A DNA stretch of 64,000 nt from Anaerobacillus alkalilacustris (GTDB taxonomy: Bacteria; Bacillota; Bacilli; Bacillales; Anaerobacillaceae): the NCBI RefSeq assembly GCF_001866005.1, contig NZ_MLQR01000004.1, positions 62,001 through 126,000 of the forward strand, read 5' to 3'. This document shows positions 49,348 to 60,466 of the stretch, piece after piece. The stretch's first letter is position 1, and each line of letters begins with the position of its first letter. A program made the position numbers and the translations under genes. The notes under the pieces were generated by a model, which saw only the letters and a program-made list of their open reading frames with translations, was not told where the DNA came from and did no database searches.

Positions 49348-49674
49348 ATGATAAATGAAGAGTTGATTTTTCAATTAATACTACACGCAGGTAATGGGAA
49401 AAGTTCGGCTATGGAAGCTTTAGCTGCAGCGAAGCAAGGTGAGTTTGTAGAAGCAAGAGAAAAATTAAAACAAGCAGGGCAAGAGTTAAATGAAGCTCAT
49501 CATATACAAACATCTCTTATTCAAGGTGAAATAAGAGGAGAAAAAACAGAAATTTCATTGTTAATGATTCATGCACAAGACCACTTAATGAATGCGATCA
49601 CTGTAAAAGATTTAGCAGCAGAAATTATTGACTTAAATGAGCTTGTGAAATCTAATGGGGGTGTAAGATCTTGA
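49348..49674 (+). CDS. licA: PTS lactose/cellobiose-type EIIA component
   Basis: 108-aa trimeric helical EIIA that receives phosphate from HPr. The phosphorylated His is in [13 protein letters not shown] near residue 78, the usual lactose-family site. ATG at 49348 follows GGAGAGG. The stop overlaps the next gene's TTG start. This is the only EIIA in the region, so it probably serves both EIIB-EIIC pairs. Confidence 0.93.
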   Translation: MINEELIFQLILHAGNGKSSAMEALAAAKQGEFVEAREKLKQAGQELNEAHHIQTSLIQGEIRGEKTEISLLMIHAQDHLMNAITVKDLAAEIIDLNELVKSNGGVRS

Positions 49675-51005
49675 GTAATACAAAAGGATTAAAAATCGCA
49701 ACAATTGGTGGGGGCTCTAGCTACACACCAGAACTAGTAGAAGGTTTTATTAAACGTTATGATGAACTACCAATTCGTGAGCTTTGGTTAGTAGATATTG
49801 AAGCTGGTAAAGAGAAAATGGAGATTGTTGGGAACTTAGCGAAACGTATGATTGAAAAAGCAGGTTTACCAATTGACGTACATTTGACATTAGATCGTCG
49901 TGCCGCGTTAAAAGATGCTGACTTCGTTACAACACAATTCCGTGTCGGCTTATTAGAAGCACGGGCAAAAGATGAAAGAATTCCTTTAAAATATGGCGTT
50001 CTTGGTCAAGAAACAAATGGTCCTGGTGGATTATTTAAAGGGTTACGTACAATCCCTGTTATTTTAGATATTTGTAAAGATATCGAAGAGTTATGCCCAA
50101 ATGCATGGTTGATTAATTTTACAAACCCTGCTGGTATGGTAACTGAAGCTGTTCTTCGTTACTCAAATATTAAAAAAGTTGTAGGTTTATGTAACGTACC
50201 TATCGGAATTGAAATGGGAATTGCGAAACTGTTAGATGTTGATCATTCTCGCATCCGTATTGATTTCGCTGGATTAAACCATATGGTTTACGGATTAGAT
50301 GTATATGTTGATGGCGTAAGTGTGAAAGATGAAGTCATTGAAAAGTTAACAGATCCTGCTAACAGCAGTTTCGTTAAAAATATTGAAGGGATTGGTTGGG
50401 AGCCAGAATTCATTAAAGCACTTGGCGTACTAACTTGCCCTTACCATATGTACTATTACAAAACGAGACAAATGCTTGAAAAAGACATGAAAAACGCTGA
50501 TGGCGAAGGAACTCGTGCTGAAGTTGTGCAAAAATTAGAGAAAGAATTATTCGAACTTTACAAAGATCCGAATTTAGCTATTAAACCACCTCAACTTGAA
50601 AAGCGTGGTGGAGCTTACTATTCTGATGCAGCTGTACGTTTAATTACGTCAATTTATACGGACAAACGTGACATTCAACCGGTTAACACGATTAACAACG
50701 GCGCGATTGCTAGTATTCCTGCAGATTCTGCAGTTGAAGTTAGCTGTGTCATCACAAAAGACGGTCCAAAACCTATTTCCATGGGTGACCTTCCAGTTCC
50801 AGTTCGCGGACTTGTTCAACAGATTAAATCATTTGAGCGTATTGGAGCAGAAGCTGCAGTAACTGGAGACTACAACAAAGCCGTTTTAGCAATGACAATT
50901 AATCCACTTAGCCCATCTGATACGATTTCAAAACAAATCGTCGATGAAATGATGGAAGCTCACAAAGAGCATTTACCACAATTCTTTAAAAAAATTGAAG
51001 CTTAA
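49671..51005 (+). CDS. licH: 6-phospho-beta-glucosidase, GH4 family
   Basis: 444-aa NAD+- and Mn2+-dependent glycosidase of family GH4, splitting the phosphorylated beta-glucoside inside the cell. The NAD-binding [14 protein letters not shown] is at the N-terminus. [13 protein letters not shown] and the metal-site Cys in [10 protein letters not shown] (with His in [10 protein letters not shown]) are present. TTG at 49671 overlaps the licA stop by four bases, with GGGGGTG upstream. A terminator follows. Confidence 0.94.
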   Translation: MSNTKGLKIATIGGGSSYTPELVEGFIKRYDELPIRELWLVDIEAGKEKMEIVGNLAKRMIEKAGLPIDVHLTLDRRAALKDADFVTTQFRVGLLEARAKDERIPLKYGVLGQETNGPGGLFKGLRTIPVILDICKDIEELCPNAWLINFTNPAGMVTEAVLRYSNIKKVVGLCNVPIGIEMGIAKLLDVDHSRIRIDFAGLNHMVYGLDVYVDGVSVKDEVIEKLTDPANSSFVKNIEGIGWEPEFIKALGVLTCPYHMYYYKTRQMLEKDMKNADGEGTRAEVVQKLEKELFELYKDPNLAIKPPQLEKRGGAYYSDAAVRLITSIYTDKRDIQPVNTINNGAIASIPADSAVEVSCVITKDGPKPISMGDLPVPVRGLVQQIKSFERIGAEAAVTGDYNKAVLAMTINPLSPSDTISKQIVDEMMEAHKEHLPQFFKKIEA

Positions 51006-51007
51006 AA

Positions 51008-51046
51008 AAATGGTTCTAGTGAAAATTCACTAGAACCATTTTTTTA
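51008..51046 (+). terminator. Terminator of the first PTS operon
   Basis: ATGGTTCTAGTGAA and TTCACTAGAACCAT pair, followed by a T-run. The stem sequence is shared with the terminator at 53407. Confidence 0.92.
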
Positions 51047-51214
51047 AGTTGATAAGAAGACCTCACATTGTACCTAGCACAGTTAACTCGAATTGAAAAG
51101 ATCAGATTCTAGCCAAAAAGGTCTAAGAGCTGAATGCAGTGTATTTGTTTATTTCTAAGGATAAAATTAACTACACCTTTCTCTTCAGTAAGAATGCATA
51201 AGGCATAAATTTCA

Positions 51215-51395
51215 ATTCGATAGCATGGCGTCCTACCCAAGGCCATCGTCTATTCAACGCGACTCAAGCTACCGAGCTTAACTTTCTACATGAAATACAT
51301 CTCTGAATAACTTCCAGCTGCTTTATCCTGGGATTACCCGTCCCAAAAAATGTTTTGAGGAAGTGAACGTCGACCTATGCTAAAAGACCAACAGA
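51215..51395 (+). repeat. Degenerate copy of the modular repeat (copy 9)
   Basis: Keeps GGCGTCCTACCCAAGGCCATCG, ACATCTCTGAATAACTTC, GCTGCTTTATCCTGGGATTAC and TTTTGAGGAAG in the order of the full repeat, with many changes and no clear ends. It lies between the two PTS modules, as copy 8 lies before the first. Confidence 0.55.
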
Positions 51396-51417
51396 ATATT
51401 GTAAGCGTAATCAACCT

Positions 51418-51466
51418 TTTCCGTTACCTAAAGGAAAAAAGTTAAGTTTATATGAAAGCGCTTTTA
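51418..51466 (+). promoter_or_regulatory. Operator region of the second PTS operon
   Basis: TTTCCGTT (51418-51425) and AAAGGAAA (51430-51437) form the same 8-4-8 palindrome as upstream of the first operon, with one mismatch. TGAAAGCGCTTTTA at 51453 matches the cre consensus at 13 of 14 positions. The palindrome-to-cre distance (15 bases) is the same as in the first operon. Confidence 0.68.
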
Positions 51467-51626
51467 CTGTAAGATGTAATTAAGCAACAGGAAACAAAAA
51501 TGAAAGAAAAAACATGTATGGTTTGAAAATATATTCTACATAATTTTCATTCTCTAAGTTGAAAGTTGCTTGCTAATTATTTTTTATGAAATTATTTATA
51601 TAACTATTACTTAGGAGGAATTTAGA

Positions 51627-51932
51627 ATGAATATTTTATTATGTTGTGCAGCAGGAATGTCTACGAGTTTACTAGTTACAAAAATGGAAAAAGCAGCGGC
51701 TGAACAAGGTTTAGAAACAAAAATTTGGGCAGTAAGCGCAGATACTGTACCAAACGAAATTGATAAAGCAGATATATTATTGTTGGGGCCTCAAGTTCGT
51801 TACCTTTTAAACCAAATGAAAAAATATGAAACTGAGAAAAACATTCCAGTTGATGTTATTAACCCAGTTCATTATGGAACTTGTAACGGTGCGGAAGTAA
51901 TAAAATCAGTACAACAACTTTTAGCAAAATAA
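51627..51932 (+). CDS. PTS beta-glucoside/cellobiose EIIB component (copy 2)
   Basis: 101-aa EIIB, same family as the protein at 47457, differing by three residues (Val/Ala, Val/Ile and Thr/Ala) while the DNA differs at about 22 of 306 positions. The active-site [11 protein letters not shown] is unchanged. ATG at 51627 follows AGGAGG. No EIIA follows in this module. Confidence 0.92.
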   Translation: MNILLCCAAGMSTSLLVTKMEKAAAEQGLETKIWAVSADTVPNEIDKADILLLGPQVRYLLNQMKKYETEKNIPVDVINPVHYGTCNGAEVIKSVQQLLAK

Positions 51933-51941
51933 ATAAAAAAG

Positions 51942-51978
51942 ACTCCTTGGTGTAGGCGGCAACCTTAACCCAAGGAGT
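51942..51978 (+). other. Intercistronic hairpin EIIB-EIIC (copy 2)
   Basis: ACTCCTTGG (51942-51950) and CCAAGGAGT (51970-51978). It keeps the stem of the 47774 hairpin although the loop and flanks differ, which suggests selection on the structure. Confidence 0.6.
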
Positions 51979-52061
51979 TCCAAATCTAAGAACAAGATTT
52001 TAGCGTAATTATATCATAATTTTTATTAAATACCAATACAAAATGGTAGGAGTTGAACTAA

Positions 52062-53396
52062 ATGAGTAAAGTAAATACATTTTTAGAAAATAAAGTTATG
52101 CCAGTAGCAGGTAAGGTAGCAGGTCAACGTCACTTAAACGCCTTACGTGATGGAATTATATTAACAATGCCACTTATCATTGTCGGATCGCTGTTCCTAA
52201 TTTTAGCGTTCTTACCAATCCCAGGTTATGCTGACTTTATGGCTGGAGTTTTCGGAGATCAGTGGATGTCAAAATTACTTTATCCTGTTGGAGTAACGTT
52301 TGACATTATGGCGTTAATTGCTTGCTTCGGTATCGCTTATCGACTTGCTGAAAGATATGGAATTGATGCTCTTTCCTCAGGGGCGATTGCCATTTCATCG
52401 TTCTTATTAGCAACACCATTTCAAATTTTATTTACACCAGAAGGTGCAGCTGAAGCTGTTCAAGTAGGTGGAGGTATTCCGTTAGCACTAATGGGAAGCC
52501 AAGGTTTATTCGTAGGGATGCTTATAGCTATATTTTCAACAGAAATTTATCGTTATATTGTATCAAAAGATATCGTTATTAAAATGCCAGATGGTGTACC
52601 GCCAGCAGTAGCAAAATCATTCGTCGCGTTAATTCCAGGATTTGTTGTAATTTCATCAATTTGGATATTGAGAATTTTTGTAGAGATGACATCATTCGGA
52701 AGTATTCACGCACTTGTAACACAAATCGTAGGTGCACCACTTACTCTAGTAGGTGGAAGTTTAATTGGTAACTTATTCGGCGTATTCTTCGCAATGCTAT
52801 TATGGAGTGTTGGATTACACGGAATGAACATTGTAAGTGGTGTAATGGCGCCAATTTGGATGGGTGCTATGGATGAAAACCGTATTGCGTTCCAAGCAGG
52901 TGAAGAATTACCAAACATCTTTACAACACAATTTATTGAAATGATGAACGTTGGTGGAAGTGGAGCTACCTTTGCCTTAGTAATCATGATGCTTTTATGG
53001 GCACGAAGCCAGCAGATCAAGCAATTAGGAAGGTTAGCAGCGGGACCAGGTGCATTTAATATTAACGAGCCGATTATTTTCGGTATGCCGATCGTAATGA
53101 ACCCGCTATTAATTATTCCATTTATTATAACGCCGTTAGTAACAGTAATAGTAACATATTTTGCAATGTCGTTAGGTATTGTTGCGAAGCCAGCCGGTAT
53201 CGCCGTTCCATGGACAACACCACCGATTTTACACGGATATTTAATCACAGGTGGAAATATCTCAGGAGCAATTATGCAAGCAGTTAACATTTTAATTGCC
53301 TTTGCGATTTGGTTCCCATTCTTCAAGATTTTTGATAAGCAAAAAGTAAGAGAAGAAGGTGGAGTTTCAACACCTGATGAAACGAAAGTAGGTTAA
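52062..53396 (+). CDS. PTS beta-glucoside/cellobiose EIIC permease (copy 2)
   Basis: 444-aa EIIC, almost identical to the protein at 47893: the differences are Ser to Leu (QIS/QIL), Ile to Thr (EMIS/EMTS), Val to Gly (LFVV/LFGV) and Lys to Thr near the end. All membrane segments and the NEPIIFG motif are kept. Identity begins at the shared ribosome-binding site and stops at the stop codon. With so few changes it probably has the same sugar range. Confidence 0.94.
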   Translation: MSKVNTFLENKVMPVAGKVAGQRHLNALRDGIILTMPLIIVGSLFLILAFLPIPGYADFMAGVFGDQWMSKLLYPVGVTFDIMALIACFGIAYRLAERYGIDALSSGAIAISSFLLATPFQILFTPEGAAEAVQVGGGIPLALMGSQGLFVGMLIAIFSTEIYRYIVSKDIVIKMPDGVPPAVAKSFVALIPGFVVISSIWILRIFVEMTSFGSIHALVTQIVGAPLTLVGGSLIGNLFGVFFAMLLWSVGLHGMNIVSGVMAPIWMGAMDENRIAFQAGEELPNIFTTQFIEMMNVGGSGATFALVIMMLLWARSQQIKQLGRLAAGPGAFNINEPIIFGMPIVMNPLLIIPFIITPLVTVIVTYFAMSLGIVAKPAGIAVPWTTPPILHGYLITGGNISGAIMQAVNILIAFAIWFPFFKIFDKQKVREEGGVSTPDETKVG

Positions 53397-53406
53397 GCTT
53401 TCAATT

Positions 53407-53442
53407 ATGGTTCTAGTGAAGTGTACTAGAACCATATTTTTT
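53407..53442 (+). terminator. Terminator after the second EIIC
   Basis: ATGGTTCTAGT and ACTAGAACCAT pair, followed by a T-run. It may separate the EIIB-EIIC pair from the GH1 gene. Confidence 0.88.
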
Positions 53443-55227
<1,785 letters not shown>

Positions 55228-55247
55228 CATTAAGGAGGCAATAAAAA

Positions 55248-55511
55248 ATGGCACAAAAATCATATACTATTACTGATGAAACAGGAATTCATGCAAGGCC
55301 AGCTACAATGTTGGTAAATACGGCAACTAAGTTTAATTCTGATGTTTCACTTGAGTATAACGGGAAAAAAGTAAATTTAAAATCAATTATGGGTGTGATG
55401 TCTTTAGGAATCGGTAAAGGAGCAGAAGTAACAATTATTACTGAAGGTGATGATGCAAATGAGGCCTTAGAAGCGATTAATAAGATTATTACAAGTGGCC
55501 TTGGCGAGTAA
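55248..55511 (+). CDS. ptsH: HPr phosphocarrier protein
   Basis: 87-aa HPr, passing phosphate from EI to EIIA proteins and to PRD regulators. The catalytic His-15 is in [12 protein letters not shown] and the regulatory Ser-46 in [12 protein letters not shown], so both PTS and CcpA functions are possible. ATG at 55248 follows AAGGAGG. It is in the GH1 unit, not with ptsI, which is absent here. It may be the cell's only HPr or a second copy. Confidence 0.93.
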   Translation: MAQKSYTITDETGIHARPATMLVNTATKFNSDVSLEYNGKKVNLKSIMGVMSLGIGKGAEVTIITEGDDANEALEAINKIITSGLGE

Positions 55512-55559
55512 TCAATTAGGTAAGGAATGATTTAATAAACTATTTATACAAACATTATT

Positions 55560-55597
55560 TTCCCCTCACTACAGCAATATCTTGTGAGGGGGTTTTA
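55560..55597 (+). terminator. Terminator after HPr
   Basis: TCCCCTCAC and GTGAGGGGG pair, followed by TTTTATT. Confidence 0.82.
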
Positions 55598-55618
55598 TTA
55601 AGAGAAAGGAGGGTATTT

Positions 55619-56128
55619 ATGTATATTGTTTATTTAACGATGGCTCTATTAGGAGGGTTATTAATAAGTGTTCATGGTATAGTGAATAGTGTTGGAGCTA
55701 AAGTAATAGGTTTACCAGCAGTGATTATATTATATTCTATTATTCAAGCAATTCCCGCTCTTATTTATATTCTTATCAAACAACCTTCCCTTGGATTAAC
55801 CGCTACCCTTGTACAAGGGTTTAAATGGTATTTAATATCAGGGTTAATTGGGGTAACGATTGTATCAATTGTCACTTTATCGATTTCTAATATTGGTGCA
55901 CTTACAGCTTTTGTATTAGTTGTTTTAGGGCAAGTAATAGGTGCAGCCATTGCTGATCATTTCGGATTATTTGGTACTGAAGTTAAACCATTAAATGTTA
56001 TGCGCCTTATCAGTATAGTTGTTATCCTTGCAGGGGTAGGCTTATTAATTCAGTCAGAATCGATGGAAAAGAAAAACACAAGTAAAGATAATAATGGTAT
56101 TATAGTTGAAGCAGAGAAAGTTTCATAG
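55619..56128 (+). CDS. DMT-superfamily permease (YdcZ/DUF606)
   Basis: 169-aa membrane protein with five hydrophobic segments, of the DUF606/YdcZ type (half-size drug/metabolite transporter fold). Typical is the G-rich first helix with HGIVNSVGAKVIGLP and the segment LTAFVLVVLGQVIGAAIADH. A short charged tail follows. ATG at 55619 behind AAAGGAGG. The substrate is unknown. It is probably co-transcribed with the HAD gene 33 bases on. Confidence 0.83.
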   Translation: MYIVYLTMALLGGLLISVHGIVNSVGAKVIGLPAVIILYSIIQAIPALIYILIKQPSLGLTATLVQGFKWYLISGLIGVTIVSIVTLSISNIGALTAFVLVVLGQVIGAAIADHFGLFGTEVKPLNVMRLISIVVILAGVGLLIQSESMEKKNTSKDNNGIIVEAEKVS

Positions 56129-56161
56129 ACTCCTATAATATGAAAAGTGAGGTATTATTTA

Positions 56162-56938
56162 ATGAATCAACAGATCATCTTTTTTGACATAGACGGTACA
56201 CTACTTGATCACGAAAAGCAATTACCAGCTTCTACAAAGTATGCAGTGAAAGAACTAAAGGAAAAAGGTTATGAGGTAATTATCGCAACAGGTCGTGCAC
56301 CCTATTTATTTAAAGAATTAAGAGAAGAACTAGATATTAATTCCTATGTTAGTTTAAATGGCCAATATGTTGTTGTAAATAATAAAGTAATATTTAAAAA
56401 TCCATTAGAAAAAAATGCATTAAAATCGTTCTCGGAATTTGCTTTGAAAAATAATCATCCTGTTGTATATCAATCTCATGAAGGTATGAAAACAACAACT
56501 GAACTTCATCCTGGATTAGAAGAATGTGTTCAATCGCTACAATGTTATTATCCAGAAATTGATCCTACGTACTTAGAAGGACGCGATATCTACCAATCAT
56601 GGATTCTTTGTAATGAAGAAGAAGAAAGTTCTTACAAAGGGAAGTTTGATAAATTTGAGTTTATCCGATGGCATGAAAAGGCAATGGATGTATTACCAAT
56701 TGGTGGATCTAAGGCTAGAGGAATCCAAGCTGTAATCGATCATTTAGGTGTACATGAAGATGATATTTATGCATTTGGTGATGGGTTAAATGATATTGAA
56801 ATGCTTAAGTTTGTTAAAAATAGTGTAGCTATGGGAAATGCTCCTGAGGCTGTTAAGAAGGTTGCAAAGCACGTGACGAAACATGTTGATGATGACGGTA
56901 TTGTCCATGGACTTGAGCTAGTAGGCTTATTAAAATAA
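56162..56938 (+). CDS. Cof-type HAD-IIB phosphatase
   Basis: 258-aa cytoplasmic phosphatase of the Cof (HAD-IIB) subfamily, acting on small phosphorylated metabolites such as sugar phosphates. Motif I FFDIDGTLLDH (nucleophile and acid/base Asp), motif II IATGRAPY, motif III Lys in GGSKARGIQA and motif IV FGDGLNDIEML are all present, with a C2 cap in the middle. The start is ATG at 56162 behind GTGAGG. The substrate cannot be read from sequence. Confidence 0.9.
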   Translation: MNQQIIFFDIDGTLLDHEKQLPASTKYAVKELKEKGYEVIIATGRAPYLFKELREELDINSYVSLNGQYVVVNNKVIFKNPLEKNALKSFSEFALKNNHPVVYQSHEGMKTTTELHPGLEECVQSLQCYYPEIDPTYLEGRDIYQSWILCNEEEESSYKGKFDKFEFIRWHEKAMDVLPIGGSKARGIQAVIDHLGVHEDDIYAFGDGLNDIEMLKFVKNSVAMGNAPEAVKKVAKHVTKHVDDDGIVHGLELVGLLK

Positions 56939-57061
56939 CAAAAAAGGGTGTAAATTTCTATTTGCATCCTTTTAAACATTTTTTCATTAGTAATTGACAG
57001 ATTTTTTACTATCCTTTATAATTATCTTGCTTTCAAGATAAAAACGTAAGGTATGATATTA

Positions 57062-57502
57062 ATGAAAATAGATACAAATGATTTATCGCTAAAACTTTTT
57101 ATTGTTTTATCGCGTGCAACTAGAGCGATTAATGATCTTATTGAAGATGATATTAAAACATATGGACTAAATCCAACTGAATTTGCAGTTTTAGAATTGC
57201 TTTATCATAAAGGTGACCAGCAAATTCAACAAATTGGAAAGAAAGTATTACTATCAAGTGGTAGTATTACGTATGTAGTAGATAAATTAGAAAAAAAGAA
57301 CCTCATATTGAGAAAAGCTTGTCCTAAAGATCGCAGAGTAACCTATGCTGTTATTACAGAAGCTGGAAAAAAACTGATGGACGAAATCTTTCCTCAACAC
57401 AAGGAAGCGATAAAAAAAATATTTAGCGGACTAGATGAAGAAGAAAAGTTGGGAGTTATAGAGTTACTAAAAAAACTTGGATTCCATGCAAAAGGAATTT
57501 AA
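57062..57502 (+). CDS. MarR-family transcriptional regulator
   Basis: 146-aa winged-helix regulator. The DNA-binding part is NPTEFAVLELLYHKGDQQIQ through VDKLEKKNLILRKACPKDRR, where KDRR is the wing. It resembles the YusO/MhqR branch, which senses quinone or thiol stress, and it has one Cys (RKACPKD) at the wing base. The start is ATG at 57062 or 57053. It stands alone; targets are unknown. Confidence 0.86.
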   Translation: MKIDTNDLSLKLFIVLSRATRAINDLIEDDIKTYGLNPTEFAVLELLYHKGDQQIQQIGKKVLLSSGSITYVVDKLEKKNLILRKACPKDRRVTYAVITEAGKKLMDEIFPQHKEAIKKIFSGLDEEEKLGVIELLKKLGFHAKGI

Positions 57503-57516
57503 ACAATAATATTATA

Positions 57517-57571
57517 AAAAATACGAAAGAGAATGGCACTCCATTGCTTGTCAACTCTTTCGTATTTTTTT
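57517..57571. terminator. Bidirectional terminator
   Basis: AAAATACGAAAGAG and CTCTTTCGTATTTT pair around a long loop with TGGCACTCCATTGCTTGTCA-type inner pairing. It lies between convergent genes. Confidence 0.78.
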
Positions 57572-57643
57572 ATTTATAAATTTTATTTTGAACTTGGAAT
57601 GATGTTTAGCTTAGTACTCATGTGCTAAAGGCATTTTAGTTTT

Positions 57644-60232
57644 CTAATAATTTTCTTTTATCATTAAAATGGCTTCTTCTTTAGACGAAACTTTTTTATC
57701 TAAATAATCACATTCAATTTGTTGTAAAATTTTTGAATAAATTGGCCCTGGATTTATATTTAAAGCTTTAAGATCGTTTCCATTGATAAGTTTTGGAATT
57801 GCTTGTCTTTCTATCAAATACCTTGTTATATTTTCTGCAATCTTGTTTGGAAATTGCTTTAATATTGTAAAGCATAATATTGACTCTATTCGGTAATTCT
57901 TTAACGTATGATGAAGGGAGCCACTAGTATTATTTTTTGAAAAATGATACTTTCCTTCTAGTAATGCTTTTATTTCTTCTATTGTTTTTTTGTTTTCGTT
58001 GTTAAGTGTAAACATGTTTACTTGCTCAAAACCATTATCAAGTTTAGAAAACAATAGAACTAAATAGCAAATCCAAGCTTGGCTTACGTTTGTTGGAGGA
58101 TTAGTCAATTGTGAAGAAACATTATCAAAAATTAGTTTGAAATTTTTTATTTGCTTAATCATACTATTATCATAGCTGTTAACCGTAATTAAAAAGTTAA
58201 GAACTCCTATTTCATCTAGACGTTTAAGTGATTCTACTGGGTGTTTTTCGCTTAGTAGTCTACTTAGTTCATAGGCAAGTCTTGGTTTTGAAGTTAATCT
58301 AATTTTATCAACTGAAATTTGCGCTAAATCAAATGTTTGCTCATCCATTTCAAAACCGAAGCGTTGCTCAAAACGCACAGCCCTTAAGATCCTAGTAGGG
58401 TCTTCAACAAAACTAAGATTGTATAATGTTCGTATTTTTTTTTGAGATATGTCTTGATAACCATGAAAAAGGTCGATTAAATCCCCAAATTTGTCTTTGT
58501 TTAATTGGATAGCCATTGCATTGATTGTAAAGTCTCTACGATATAGATCTTCTCTCAAGCCAGATAAATGAACAGTCGGTAAAGCTGCTGGGAAATCATA
58601 ATACTCAGTTCTAGCTGATGTAATATCTATTTTTAATCCGGAGTGAAGTCTCCACGTGGCCGTACCAAATTTTTCATGTACCCGAATATCTCCACCGACT
58701 TCTTTCGCTAACTTGCTAGCAAAGGCAGGTCCATCTCCTTCAACTACAACATCAACATCCTCATTTCTTCTGCCAAGTATTAAATCTCTAACAATGCCAC
58801 CTACCAAAAAAACAGGGTAATTCGTCTTGTCAGCTAAATTTGCAATTTTTATTAGTAAATCAATAATATCTCTAGGAAGTAGTGAATTTATTTTTTCTAT
58901 TAGTGAAACCTTTATCTTAGGAGCGTTGTTTTTGTAATCTCTGTTTTTATTTCCATAAAGAAATTCAATCACATTTGTTCTTGTAACAATTCCAATAAGT
59001 TCATTATTCTCAAGCACAGGAAGACGGCCTATATTTTTATTTATCATTATTTTTTGGATTTCTTCGACCACCGTTGAAGAATGTACTGTAATGGGTCTTG
59101 TACTCATATAACCTTTTACAGGAGCATGTCCTAAACCATGATGCTTTGCTTTATCAATATCTCTTCTAGAAATAACTCCAACTAACTTATTTTCATCTAC
59201 TACAGGAAAACCCGTATGGCCGTACCTGATTACCATTTTAGCTGCTTTTTCAATAGTAGTAGCTGAAGAAATAAACTTAACAGGACTAGACATAATATCT
59301 TTTGCCATAATAGCTGGTTGAACAGTTTCACGAATACGCTTTCTAATAATGTCTAATACATGATCAATTTTGTAGTTCTTTACCATTGCAGAGGATGCTT
59401 TTTGGTGTCCGTTACCACTAAAATGTTTAATGATAGGTAATATATTAACTCGATCACTAGATGAGCGACCAACGATAAAAATACGTTTCCCCATTTCAAC
59501 TACAAAGATTAATGCATCTGTTCCAGTTATTTCGATTGCTTTATTAGCTAAAATTGAAAGGCCACCAGTATATTCATTTTGTTGATGATAAGCAATGAGA
59601 ATGGTTACCCCTTCATAGTAATGTTCTTCACTATTTTGAATAAGTGAATGAAATAATTTCTGATCATGTTCATTTAGTGGTGAATTAGTATATTTTGAAA
59701 TTATATGAAGGTTAGCCCCATGTTCTAAAAGGTAGCTACCTACCTTTAAATCTCTAGATGTAGTAGTTAAATATGAAAACGAACCGGTGTCTGTATACAG
59801 ACCAAGGGCAAAAATAGTTGCTTCAAAAGCTGAAATAGTAATATTTTTCATTTTTATTTTCTCTAGTAGTAGAGTAATGGTTGCCCCAACTTCCTCTATC
59901 GTTGTTTCCTTAGCAAGTACATTGTGTTCGGTCGGTTGATGATGGTCATAGACGATAAAATTAACTTTTTCTCCCTTTATATAGTTATTTAATTCCCCAA
60001 TTCTCTTTAAAGAGGCAGTATCAACCATGATAACTTCAGATACATTTTCCCAATTAATTTGATTAGGAGAGTAATAATTAATTGAATCACGATATAGGGC
60101 CAAGAATCGTTCAACGGACTTACCTTGCTTTGTTGGTAAAACCATCTTAGCTTGAGGGTATAATTTTTTTGCCGCTAGCATGGAAGCAAGGCCATCAAAG
60201 TCTAAATTTACGTGTGATATTATAACTTGCAA
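57644..60232 (-). CDS. DHH-CBS-tRNA nucleotidyltransferase/poly(A) polymerase fusion
   Basis: 862-aa multidomain protein. A DHH phosphoesterase domain with DHHA1 covers about 1-310 (HVNLDFDGLAS, VDTAS, VYDHHQPTEHN, GNGHQKASS). Two CBS domains cover about 315-430 (GHTGFPVVDENKLVGVISRR). The nucleotidyltransferase head is about 465-590 (VFLVGGIVRDLILGRR, then EDVDVVVEGDG with the catalytic Asp pair, and DFTINAMA), followed by the RNA-binding part (DPTRILRAVRFEQRFGF). This layout is known among A-adding and CCA-type enzymes. The TTG start at 60232 has AGGAGG eight bases upstream. The likely job is tRNA 3'-end repair or A addition, with the DHH part perhaps a nuclease or nucleotide sensor. Confidence 0.9.
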   Translation of the reverse strand: MQVIISHVNLDFDGLASMLAAKKLYPQAKMVLPTKQGKSVERFLALYRDSINYYSPNQINWENVSEVIMVDTASLKRIGELNNYIKGEKVNFIVYDHHQPTEHNVLAKETTIEEVGATITLLLEKIKMKNITISAFEATIFALGLYTDTGSFSYLTTTSRDLKVGSYLLEHGANLHIISKYTNSPLNEHDQKLFHSLIQNSEEHYYEGVTILIAYHQQNEYTGGLSILANKAIEITGTDALIFVVEMGKRIFIVGRSSSDRVNILPIIKHFSGNGHQKASSAMVKNYKIDHVLDIIRKRIRETVQPAIMAKDIMSSPVKFISSATTIEKAAKMVIRYGHTGFPVVDENKLVGVISRRDIDKAKHHGLGHAPVKGYMSTRPITVHSSTVVEEIQKIMINKNIGRLPVLENNELIGIVTRTNVIEFLYGNKNRDYKNNAPKIKVSLIEKINSLLPRDIIDLLIKIANLADKTNYPVFLVGGIVRDLILGRRNEDVDVVVEGDGPAFASKLAKEVGGDIRVHEKFGTATWRLHSGLKIDITSARTEYYDFPAALPTVHLSGLREDLYRRDFTINAMAIQLNKDKFGDLIDLFHGYQDISQKKIRTLYNLSFVEDPTRILRAVRFEQRFGFEMDEQTFDLAQISVDKIRLTSKPRLAYELSRLLSEKHPVESLKRLDEIGVLNFLITVNSYDNSMIKQIKNFKLIFDNVSSQLTNPPTNVSQAWICYLVLLFSKLDNGFEQVNMFTLNNENKKTIEEIKALLEGKYHFSKNNTSGSLHHTLKNYRIESILCFTILKQFPNKIAENITRYLIERQAIPKLINGNDLKALNINPGPIYSKILQQIECDYLDKKVSSKEEAILMIKENY

Positions 60233-60466
60233 GAGAAAAGCCTCCTAAATATTCCACTTTTTATAAATTAGTTTATCAAATAATAAATCGTATTGGTACT
60301 ACATGAATTGAAGAATGGATGTAAACAGAATGGAAAAGTGGCGGTTTAAAGAAGGTAATAGAGTTTGTGACTGTTATCACTGAAATTAAGGTTATTTTCA
60401 GTGTACGTTATAAATACTAGTAACAAGCTATTAAAGTATTAAAAAACATAGAAAAGGGGAAATAAA

